A stretch of DNA of 64,000 nt from Lachnospiraceae bacterium NC2004 (GTDB taxonomy: Bacteria > Bacillota > Clostridia > Lachnospirales > Lachnospiraceae): the NCBI GenBank assembly GCA_000621905.1, contig JHXB01000007.1:1-64000 (forward strand), read 5' to 3'. A model generated the notes under the pieces. It had not been told where the DNA came from, did no database searches, and was given only the letters and a program-made list of their open reading frames with translations. Within the stretch, counting starts at the first letter, position 1. Each line of letters starts with the position of its first letter. Position numbers and translations under genes: made by a program. Below are positions 26,244 through 33,461 of the stretch, one piece after another.

Positions 26244-26282
26244 CTCTCATATATAAGTACCTTTAAGTTTTGATTTGGTTTT
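26244..26282 (-). promoter_or_regulatory. bipartite ECF-promoter-like motif, copy B
   Basis: Minus strand: AAAACC, N16, GTACTTATATATGAGAG, followed by CGATGAAAAA. The last base is 99 bases from the transglutaminase-like start codon. Confidence 0.6.
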
Positions 26283-26352
26283 ATTATTTTGAAACTTTTT
26301 TATTATTTTTATTTCTTATCATAAAACCTCGTCTTTTAGGGGTTTTTCATCC

Positions 26353-26391
26353 CTCTCATATATAAGTACCTCTAAGTTTTGGTTTGGTTTT
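26353..26391 (-). promoter_or_regulatory. bipartite ECF-promoter-like motif, copy C
   Basis: Same two blocks and the same 16-base spacing as copy B, 109 bases further upstream, just past the stop of the protease gene (26422). Between B and C an AAAACC/GGTTTT stem could form in RNA. Confidence 0.6.
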
Positions 26392-26421
26392 ATTATTTTG
26401 AAACTTTTTTATATATTTGTC

Positions 26422-27807
26422 TTAAGATGCCATCTCACCACATGAGAAGCAAAACTTTGCACCTTCGCGAAGCTTCGTACCACACTTACCACATGTACAG
26501 ACTTTTGGTACAATCGGTACATATTCAACCGGTGTTCCACAAGAATTACAGAACTTCGCTCCCGGTCTTAATATGTTGTTACAGCATATGCAATTGCTAA
26601 CACTTTCTGCGCTAAACGCCACACGTTTAGGAGCAGCCATAGGTTTAGCGTAACTGATATTAGATTTGTCAGCCTCCAACTTTGAAACTGCTATATCATC
26701 CATTGAAGCCTCAACTTCAGCTTTAACCATAGTGTCCACTTTTGGTATTATCAATTCTTCTTCATAAACAGGAGCGTTATTAACTGTTCTACGAAGCAAG
26801 TTCAATCTCTCAATTCTTGATTCGGTGTCAGGGTGACTACTTGACAAAGCCGCAAACAAACCCTCCGGAGCAGGTCCTTCATCAAATGTTCTAAACACTT
26901 CAATAAGCTCATCTCCATAACCAAGATCAAATGAAAACTTATCAGCCTCGTATTCGCAATCTCTACTAGCTTTTTGCATGATAAAGAAACCAAGCTTGGT
27001 CCATCCTGCAAAAAACAAACCAACAACTACAAATGAAGCGAATCTACAAAAGAGTTTAAGTCCTTCCCCGATAATAAAACCGATTAAATCAAACATCCAA
27101 CCTACAATCCTTGGAAGACATGCACCAATCATTGTACAAAAGAATTTCGAAAAGAAACTTCCTACTCTTCCAAATAAAGCAATGAGAATCTGATTCATCC
27201 AAACTATAAAGCTAACAAGCAAATTACCAACTGTTATCACAAGAATTGTATCTGTGTCCTTGTGAGCTAAATGTCCCATCTCATGTCCTAAAATCGCCTT
27301 TATGTGTTCAGGTGACTCGTTAAACAGCCCCTCAGTAACGCATACCGTCTTCCTACCTACTGCAAATGCGTTGACACTCTCATCCGCACAAATGAACAAT
27401 TTAACATTATCAGGAATCGACGGATCTAATCTCTTTGCCTTCATATATACTTCATTAAATAACGGCTCTATGAACGCAAGCTTGTCAGGATCAGCTATTT
27501 TCCTACATCCATTTTGTATTCTGACGATAAACTCACCAACAGGCGACAATGCAATTACAAGGCATATGAAATATGCAACTATGCTAAGTGCAAATGCGAT
27601 CAAGATTTCTTTGACTCCAATAGAAAGGTTACTATATTCTCCAGAGGACATACTTGCGTCATGAATAAAACTACCAGTAGAATCCATAAGCATTAATGCC
27701 GTTATCATGCCTGCTGCAATAAGTAAAACATTGACAACCAGGTAGATAATCAACTGAACGCTATTCTTCCTTGAAAACAACCTCTTAAAAAAATCAAATA
27801 CATACAT
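26422..27807 (-). CDS. HtpX-like M48 membrane metalloprotease with C-terminal zinc ribbons
   Basis: 461 residues. Two N-terminal membrane segments (about 18-42 and 66-90), then H-E-M-G-H at 175-179 with a downstream C-E-Y-E-A-D-K-F that supplies the third zinc ligand, and S-S-H-P-D-T-E-S-R-I-E-R as in HtpX-type proteases. Two more hydrophobic stretches lie between. The extra C-terminus (about 90 residues) ends in two zinc ribbons (C-x2-C...C-x2-C, N-C-I-C-C and C-G-K-C), which ordinary HtpX lacks. M48 membrane proteases do quality control of membrane proteins. GGAGG fits the ATG at 27807 better than the two in-frame starts before it. Motif copies D and E lie upstream. Confidence 0.88.
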   Translation of the reverse strand: MYVFDFFKRLFSRKNSVQLIIYLVVNVLLIAAGMITALMLMDSTGSFIHDASMSSGEYSNLSIGVKEILIAFALSIVAYFICLVIALSPVGEFIVRIQNGCRKIADPDKLAFIEPLFNEVYMKAKRLDPSIPDNVKLFICADESVNAFAVGRKTVCVTEGLFNESPEHIKAILGHEMGHLAHKDTDTILVITVGNLLVSFIVWMNQILIALFGRVGSFFSKFFCTMIGACLPRIVGWMFDLIGFIIGEGLKLFCRFASFVVVGLFFAGWTKLGFFIMQKASRDCEYEADKFSFDLGYGDELIEVFRTFDEGPAPEGLFAALSSSHPDTESRIERLNLLRRTVNNAPVYEEELIIPKVDTMVKAEVEASMDDIAVSKLEADKSNISYAKPMAAPKRVAFSAESVSNCICCNNILRPGAKFCNSCGTPVEYVPIVPKVCTCGKCGTKLREGAKFCFSCGEMAS

Positions 27808-27891
27808 AATCATTACCTCCATTTTCTAATTATTGATTTGTTGTATTGTAATTACGTACTTTTTATTATGGCGACACTCCTTTTTATATCG

Positions 27892-27930
27892 CTCTCATAT
27901 ATAAGTACCCTCGAGTTTGGATTTGGTTTT
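27892..27930 (-). promoter_or_regulatory. bipartite ECF-promoter-like motif, copy D
   Basis: AAAACC-N16-GTACTTATATATGAGAG on the minus strand, 85 bases before the protease start codon. Confidence 0.6.
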
Positions 27931-28001
27931 ATATTTTTGAAATAATTTTTATATTTTTATTATTCAACATAGAACCTCATCTTTTCGGGCTTTTTTCATC
28001 C

Positions 28002-28040
28002 CTCTCATATATAAGTACCTTTGAGTTTTGATTTGGTTTT
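28002..28040 (-). promoter_or_regulatory. bipartite ECF-promoter-like motif, copy E
   Basis: The same motif 110 bases upstream of copy D. The D/E pair has the same layout as the B/C pair. Apart from these motifs and A/T-rich DNA, 27808-28109 holds no gene. Confidence 0.6.
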
Positions 28041-28109
28041 ATATTTTCGAAAATTTTTTGTATTTTTTTATTATTGAACATATGTTGAATGGTATTGTTG
28101 AATGAATAG

Positions 28110-28524
28110 AAACATATTGAAATATCATTTGATAATAACTATAATGATAGAAAAGAGTATTCAGGTGATGAGGAGATTGTTTTTCATCCGAATGAACATT
28201 ACATATCTAGGAACAACGAGCCTGATGTGAAGCGGATTACTGATTCGGTTTTTTCGATTATAGGTAGTGTAACCAAGAATTATCATTTGGAATATTAGTG
28301 AAAGGATTGGTGGTATTATGGGTGGACAGGTAATTATGACGAAAGCTAAGGAGATTCTTAATAGCGGGATTGAGCAAGGTATTGAACAGGGCATAGAACA
28401 AGGAATTGAGCAAGGTAGAATCCAAATGATTGTTGATTTAGTTAACGATGAGGTGCTATCTATTGAGGAAGCTGCTGCAAGAGTAGGATTGACTGTTGAG
28501 GAGTTTAAGAAGCGAGCTGAATAA
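28110..28524 (+). pseudogene. broken Rpn/PD-(D/E)XK nuclease-transposase family gene
   Basis: Two pieces of one gene lie side by side. Bases 28110-28298 read ...E-P-D-V-K-R-I-T-D-S-V-F-S-I-I-G-S-V-T-K-N-Y-H-L-E-Y-stop, the N-terminal strand region of this family. Bases 28318-28524 read the C-terminal I-E-Q-G-I-E-Q-G repeat tail with E-A-A-A-R-V-G-L-T. The catalytic middle is missing, so an internal deletion is likely. The second piece, but not the first, is duplicated at 1300-1494. Confidence 0.75.
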
Positions 28525-28600
28525 CCAACATATATAGGATTGGTGGTACCATTAACAAGCTTAAAACCCACATGAATTGTGTAGAGTAGTCAGAATAAAT

Positions 28601-28629
28601 AAAATGCGCCGGCACTGCCGGCGCGTTTT
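28601..28629 (-). terminator. sodA terminator hairpin
   Basis: AAAATGCGCCGGC-ACT-GCCGGCGCGTTTT: a 13-pair stem with a single G-T pair, beginning 14 bases past the sodA stop and followed on the minus strand by A/T-rich DNA. Confidence 0.75.
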
Positions 28630-28642
28630 ACATCATTATATA

Positions 28643-29257
28643 TTACTTCACTGCCTCGTCGTACTTAGCTGATACCTTAGCCCAATCTAATACATTGAAG
28701 AAAGCATCAATATAACTTGGACGTAGGTTCATATACTTAAGGTAATAAGCATGCTCCCAAACATCAAGTGCAAGGATAGGTACTCCCATGTGCTCTGTGT
28801 ATGGATTGTCCTGATTAGCGGTCGAAGTAACCTCTAATGAACCATCCTCCTTAACTACAAGCCATGCCCAGCCTGAACCAAACCTTGTTGTAGCAGCAGT
28901 TTTGAGCTTAGCCTTAAGCTCATCAAGGCTTCCAAATGTCTCATTAATCTTAGCCTCTAAAGCTCCGGTTGGCGCTGCAGCAGGGCTAGGTGAGAACTGT
29001 TCAAAATACATATTGTGGTTGTAATATCCACCACCATTGTTCTTAACTGCATTTCTTAAAGCTACATCTTCAATACTCTCCAAATTAGACAATATCTCTT
29101 CTGCAGTCTTATCTGCAACTCCCGCCTCAGTAGCTTTCTCATTAAATGTTGCGGTATAAGTCTTATGGTGCTTGCCATAGTGGGTCTCAACCGTAAGCTT
29201 ATCAATGTGTGGTTCCAACGCATCAGTAGCGTATGGAAGTGTAATCTGTTCGAACAT
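28643..29257 (-). CDS. sodA: superoxide dismutase (Fe/Mn type)
   Basis: 204 residues, the normal length. It converts superoxide to oxygen and hydrogen peroxide in the cytoplasm. Metal ligands are visible: His26 in T-H-Y-G-K-H-H, a His in N-H-N-M-Y-F-E-Q-F-S-P, and Asp and His in L-D-V-W-E-H-A-Y-Y-L-K-Y. The Gly-Gly-G and Tyr pattern fits this family; Mn and Fe forms cannot be told apart safely by eye. AAAGGAGGT precedes the ATG. The last codons are also found as a scar at 1611-1636. It is a single-gene unit with its own promoter and terminator. Confidence 0.95.
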   Translation of the reverse strand: MFEQITLPYATDALEPHIDKLTVETHYGKHHKTYTATFNEKATEAGVADKTAEEILSNLESIEDVALRNAVKNNGGGYYNHNMYFEQFSPSPAAAPTGALEAKINETFGSLDELKAKLKTAATTRFGSGWAWLVVKEDGSLEVTSTANQDNPYTEHMGVPILALDVWEHAYYLKYMNLRPSYIDAFFNVLDWAKVSAKYDEAVK

Positions 29258-29293
29258 ATAATAACCTCCTTTATAAATAGAAAATGTATATAC

Positions 29294-29322
29294 ATTATAC
29301 TATAAATCAAACCTAATTAACA
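29294..29322 (-). promoter_or_regulatory. sodA promoter
   Basis: On the minus strand, TGTTAA and TATAAT are separated by 17 bases. The -10 box runs into the palindrome AATGTATATACATT (29283-29296), which could bind a regulator. Confidence 0.55.
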
Positions 29323-29333
29323 GACCAAAGTTG

Positions 29334-30875
29334 TCACTTGCGCAGATTCTTATATATATGTCGGGACAAGGAGCCAATCTTCCCTATCGTATCGTAACTA
29401 TCCGACAAATCCTCCGTCATAACACAAAGTATATATGGAGAATCATCAAGAAACACTATTGCAGCGTCATTTTCCACGTTAGCAAGTTCTCCTGTCTTAT
29501 TGGCAACTGTGATTCCTTCAGGTATTCCCGCGGGTATCTTTCCTCTTCTATCCTGAGTTTTCATATACGAGATTACATTTTCTGAACCATCGAGTTCTCC
29601 ATTATAATATGCTTTTAAAATTCTGATTAAATCTTTAACCGAGGTATAATTCTCCGTACCGTTGTTAACCAACATAAGCCGATTCATCTCAGTGTCGTCA
29701 AAACTATGCTTTTTACAGAATTCATTGACAATCTTCATCCCTCTATTCTCATCGCCGTTACCCAGCCTTTTAACTAGAGTATTAGCAGAATCATTGTCAC
29801 TTACGCTGATCATATTGTTTAGAAGAGTCTCTGTGTCATTTGTAGAAGCTTCCTGACTCCTAACCTTATCGTAATTCTCGTAAACAGCACCTGCAATATA
29901 GAGTTTAATAAGACTTGCGGCAGTCATTGGTTTTGACTTGTATAAGTATTCAGCGTCATCGTTAATGCTAAAAAAGCCTACAGACGATGTACCTTTTATA
30001 GACTTGGCACCTCTCTTGATAATCTTCTTAACTTTTACAGGAACACCATCTTTTTCACCACCAAAATCATAATAAGCCTCAACACCCGCAACTATACCCT
30101 CTACCATTTTCTTCTGATACGCGGAGTCTTGCATGATTCTGTCGTCGTGCTCATTTGTCATAAATCCCATTTCAAGAATGATAACCGGTATCTTACTCCA
30201 ATTAATTCCTGTCATCGTATCAGTCTCTGTAATGCCAAGATTAGCCATACCAGTTGCATTGCAATACTCATCTATAACCGCTTTAGCAAGACGGTGACTA
30301 TCCTCGTAACAATCGCCTACGTGTTGATTGGTTGGCGATGATGTCATTGTAAGAGCACCGCTGTTAGATGGATTGTCGCTTCCGTTTGCGTGTATTCTTA
30401 TAGATATGTCCGCACCGTTATCATTTGCAAATGTTGCTCGTTCTGCGTTACTAATCGCAGTATCGTTGTCCTCACGAGTCATAATGACCCGATAACCTAA
30501 GTCTTCAAGGGCGTCTCTCAACTTAAGCGAAATATCAAGATTAAGCTGGTACTCGCCAACACCTGTAAACTTTCCCGTTGTTCCGGACGTCGCCTTTGTC
30601 TTCATAACAGAAGATCCCGGCGCATTAGGCTCCTTCGCACTCATGTCAACATTAGGTCCCTGATGCCCCGGATCAATCGCGATTATAATATTCTTTCTCG
30701 GATTCGGAGCTTCGGTGGTTGGCGCCTCGGTAGTCTCTTCCTCAGTTGTCGCTTCAGTCGTAGCCATCTCTGTAGTTGCAGGTGTTTCTGTAGTTGCTGG
30801 CTCATCATCCCTTTTACCACATCCCGAAAATGTTATTGCAATTATTGTGAGTAGAATAAGAAGATTCCTTTTCAT
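29334..30875 (-). CDS. lipoprotein: N-acetylmuramoyl-L-alanine amidase fused to a beta-lactamase-fold domain
   Basis: 513 residues. The N-terminus K-R-N-L-L-I-L-L-T-I-I-A-I-T-F-S-G-C-G is a lipoprotein signal with its lipobox Cys, followed by a T-T-E linker. Amidase_3 domain (about 63-275): I-D-P-G-H, E-Y-Q-L-N-L (zinc ligands His and Glu), I-R-I-H-A-N and V-I-L-E-M-G-F-M. Then a class-A beta-lactamase-like domain with S-L-I-K (SxxK), S-D-N and K-T-G, so all three active-site motifs are present. The first domain cuts the sugar-peptide bond of peptidoglycan; the second may be a D,D-peptidase or a lactamase. GGGAG precedes the ATG. Confidence 0.9.
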   Translation of the reverse strand: MKRNLLILLTIIAITFSGCGKRDDEPATTETPATTEMATTEATTEEETTEAPTTEAPNPRKNIIIAIDPGHQGPNVDMSAKEPNAPGSSVMKTKATSGTTGKFTGVGEYQLNLDISLKLRDALEDLGYRVIMTREDNDTAISNAERATFANDNGADISIRIHANGSDNPSNSGALTMTSSPTNQHVGDCYEDSHRLAKAVIDEYCNATGMANLGITETDTMTGINWSKIPVIILEMGFMTNEHDDRIMQDSAYQKKMVEGIVAGVEAYYDFGGEKDGVPVKVKKIIKRGAKSIKGTSSVGFFSINDDAEYLYKSKPMTAASLIKLYIAGAVYENYDKVRSQEASTNDTETLLNNMISVSDNDSANTLVKRLGNGDENRGMKIVNEFCKKHSFDDTEMNRLMLVNNGTENYTSVKDLIRILKAYYNGELDGSENVISYMKTQDRRGKIPAGIPEGITVANKTGELANVENDAAIVFLDDSPYILCVMTEDLSDSYDTIGKIGSLSRHIYKNLRK

Positions 30876-30931
30876 AATGTCTCCCTAGTATCTGTTGATT
30901 TTTCGCTTCGCGAGGTCATGACAAGCATCTA

Positions 30932-32533
30932 TCACTCCTGATACGGCATAAGTGGCATCCCAGCATTGTTATAGAGGTTACAAGTGATATAACTCAACCA
31001 CCCATAACTTGAATGCACAGGGTTAGGAACCTTATCAGAGGTAAGAATAATATTATCCCCCTCGACGATGGCATCCGCATCGTAATACACTCCGTCCTCA
31101 CCAGCAATTCTAAAACCTTTTATCTTTTGCCCATCGTATTTAACGAGTTTAATCTCCTTGCCCTGATCGGCAACATTTGCCATAAAGCCGCCCTGAGCGT
31201 TATTAAACTTCAATCCTATAGCACCATTTTCGCTATAGGCAAATGCTAATGTCATCGGACGAGCATCTATATCATTAACCCCGTAAATCTCCATAAGTGT
31301 GTAATCGCCTAAACGATTGCCCGGAGTTCTCTTGTCCACCGGATGCACATTATCGTACTCTCCGATATCAATAAGCGGAATAACATGAACGTTATCAACC
31401 TCCGCTCCTACTTCACCCTGAATACGCCTAATCTCAACCCATCCGGTGTTGGTCTCGTTATCAAGACTCCTGTCAATCCATACCGGAAGTTGCATGTATA
31501 TAAACGGCAAATCAGGATTACCTGTCTTCTCTCTGATAAACTTTATATAGCGAATAAACTGCGTCTTATAATGCTCATTCTTATCTGCGTCCTCTTCACC
31601 CTGATAATACCACACACCTCTGTAAGTCATGCTAATAACAGGTTTTAACATAGTCTCACTTATACCGCCCGGACGATAAGGAGACTTATATCCGGCAGGC
31701 TCCGGCCAAGGATATGGTCCGATAAGTTCATTAAGCTCACCGTCTGACAACTTTCTTCCAGCCTTCTTCTCTTCATCACTTTTGTTTGTTAGATATATAT
31801 CTAATCTTTTGTTATACTCTTCTAATTCTTTAAAGTACTCTTCATCACTCTTGCCATCAACCAGTTCATCATACTGTTTAATATACCACTTACCATCCTC
31901 TGATTCATTTAACGTATCAAGATCAAGCCATGCAGAAACCGAAGTTCCGCCTTTAGAACAATTGACAACTCCAATAGGAACATTAAGTTCATCGTATAAT
32001 TTAACCGCAGCGAAAAATGCTACCGCCGAAGAATGAACTGCCTCATTTTCATCCATTGTGACCCATTTGTTAGCAGCTATCTTGGCATTCCATTCTTCAC
32101 TGTGATATGGCGCTTTAATAACATTATAAAACCTGATATTTTTAGCAAGCCTTGAATCAACTTTTATTCTTTCAAATGCCTCTTCCGCCTGAATAGAATT
32201 ACATAGTTCAAACTCCATGTTAGACTGGCCGTTGGCAAGCCAAACCTCGCCAAACACAACGTTTTTTATAAATGTTGTGCCGACTCTATGCTCCCCATCA
32301 CCTTCATCTACATCCATATACACATTGATAAACGTCGGATCTTCTACATAAGGATGGGGTGGCATTACAACCCTAAACCTTCCATTCTCATCTGCATAGC
32401 TTTCACCCTCATAACCATCCTCACCGTAGTTTATATTAACATATGCCCCTGGCTCGGCAGTGCCGGTAAAAACCACCTCTTTATCTCTCTGTAAAACCAT
32501 ATTGTTGGTATATATCGAATCAAGTTTAATCAT
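30932..32533 (-). CDS. sialate O-acetylesterase-like (SASA) protein
   Basis: 533 residues without a signal peptide. It removes O-acetyl groups from sialic acids or other sugars. The SGNH-hydrolase blocks are visible: G-E-V-W-L-A-N-G-Q-S-N-M-E-F (nucleophile Ser), I-G-V-V-N-C-S-K-G-G-T-S-V-S-A-W, and G-V-W-Y-Y-Q-G-E-E-D-A. The start M-I-K-L-D-S-I-Y-T-N-N-M-V-L-Q-R-D is typical of the family. A final His/Asp region is less clear. It is probably intracellular, acting on imported acetylated glycans. AGAGAGG precedes the ATG. Confidence 0.88.
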   Translation of the reverse strand: MIKLDSIYTNNMVLQRDKEVVFTGTAEPGAYVNINYGEDGYEGESYADENGRFRVVMPPHPYVEDPTFINVYMDVDEGDGEHRVGTTFIKNVVFGEVWLANGQSNMEFELCNSIQAEEAFERIKVDSRLAKNIRFYNVIKAPYHSEEWNAKIAANKWVTMDENEAVHSSAVAFFAAVKLYDELNVPIGVVNCSKGGTSVSAWLDLDTLNESEDGKWYIKQYDELVDGKSDEEYFKELEEYNKRLDIYLTNKSDEEKKAGRKLSDGELNELIGPYPWPEPAGYKSPYRPGGISETMLKPVISMTYRGVWYYQGEEDADKNEHYKTQFIRYIKFIREKTGNPDLPFIYMQLPVWIDRSLDNETNTGWVEIRRIQGEVGAEVDNVHVIPLIDIGEYDNVHPVDKRTPGNRLGDYTLMEIYGVNDIDARPMTLAFAYSENGAIGLKFNNAQGGFMANVADQGKEIKLVKYDGQKIKGFRIAGEDGVYYDADAIVEGDNIILTSDKVPNPVHSSYGWLSYITCNLYNNAGMPLMPYQE

Positions 32534-32571
32534 AATTCTAACCTCTCTTTATCATCGAACTTGCTATCTTA

Positions 32572-32633
32572 CCAGTGGGGACAGTCCCCTCTGGTAAATT
32601 AGCTAATTGATCAGTGGGGTCTGTCCCCACTGG
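32572..32633. repeat. pair of GTGGGG/CCCC palindromes
   Basis: CCAGTGGGGACAGTCCCCTCTGG at 32572-32594 (written here as 5' CCAGTGGGG, 3' CCCCTCTGG) and CAGTGGGGTCTGTCCCCACTG at 32612-32632 (stem CAGTGGGG/CCCCACTG) form two hairpins 17 bases apart. Palindromes of this word are a known dispersed REP type in several bacteria. They lie between divergent genes. Confidence 0.65.
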
Positions 32634-32719
32634 TAAGTTAGCATAATTATACTTCATTTTAAAATAAAAATACAGTTGCAATTACAATATGTTATAATAA
32701 AATAAATCGGAGGTGTACT

Positions 32720-33352
32720 ATGACCAAAAAGCAGAGAGTTAAAGAAGTTATAAGACTTTTGAAAGAAGAATATCCTGATACAGTTTGCACGCTTGATTAT
32801 GACGAAGCATGGAAGCTTTTGGTAAGTGTGCGCCTCGCCGCACAATGCACCGACGAGAGAGTTAACAAGATTGTCCCTAATTTATTTGATAAATATCCAA
32901 GCATAGAAGCTCTTGCAAATGCTGACGTTAGCGACATTGAAGCAATCGTTAGGCCATGCGGACTCGGCCGCTCCAAAGCAAGAGATATAAGTGCCTGCAT
33001 GCAAATGCTTGTTAACGATTTTGATTCTAAAGTTCCAGGCAACATGGAAGACCTTTTAAAACTTCCGGGCGTTGGAAGAAAGAGCGCCAATCTGATTATG
33101 GGTGATGTATTTGGTCAACCCGCAATCGTTACCGACACTCACTGTATAAGACTCTCCAATCGCATCGGGTTAGTCGATAAAGAAAAGGATCCTAAGAAGG
33201 TTGAAATGGCACTTAGAAAGATAGTTCCTGAAGAAGAAGGCAACGCTCTATGCCACAGATTTGTAGATCATGGCAGAGCAGTCTGCACCGCAAGAACAAC
33301 CCCGCACTGTGATATATGCTGTCTTAACGAAATGTGTCTAAAGCGTATATAA
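32720..33352 (+). CDS. nth: endonuclease III (DNA glycosylase/AP lyase)
   Basis: 210 residues, full length. It removes oxidised pyrimidines and cuts the strand at abasic sites. Helix-hairpin-helix: L-L-K-L-P-G-V-G-R-K-S-A-N (about 115-127), with the catalytic Lys in G-V-G-R-K and the Asp in V-T-D-T-H-C. The [4Fe-4S] motif at the end reads C-x7-C-x2-C-x5-C rather than the common C-x6-C-x2-C-x5-C, so the first loop is one residue longer. CGGAGGTG precedes the ATG. Divergent from the esterase gene. Confidence 0.95.
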   Translation: MTKKQRVKEVIRLLKEEYPDTVCTLDYDEAWKLLVSVRLAAQCTDERVNKIVPNLFDKYPSIEALANADVSDIEAIVRPCGLGRSKARDISACMQMLVNDFDSKVPGNMEDLLKLPGVGRKSANLIMGDVFGQPAIVTDTHCIRLSNRIGLVDKEKDPKKVEMALRKIVPEEEGNALCHRFVDHGRAVCTARTTPHCDICCLNEMCLKRI

Positions 33353-33461
33353 ATAAATCAATTCTGATAATATAAATATTACTTTTTACCACTTTTATTT
33401 TTTATGATTTATGGTATACTCATTTGTAAAATGGTTTTAAGTATTATTATGGGGATTAATT

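Noticed and set aside
32797-33090. 97-codon minus-strand frame
   Set aside because: Antisense to nth, which has its full set of motifs.
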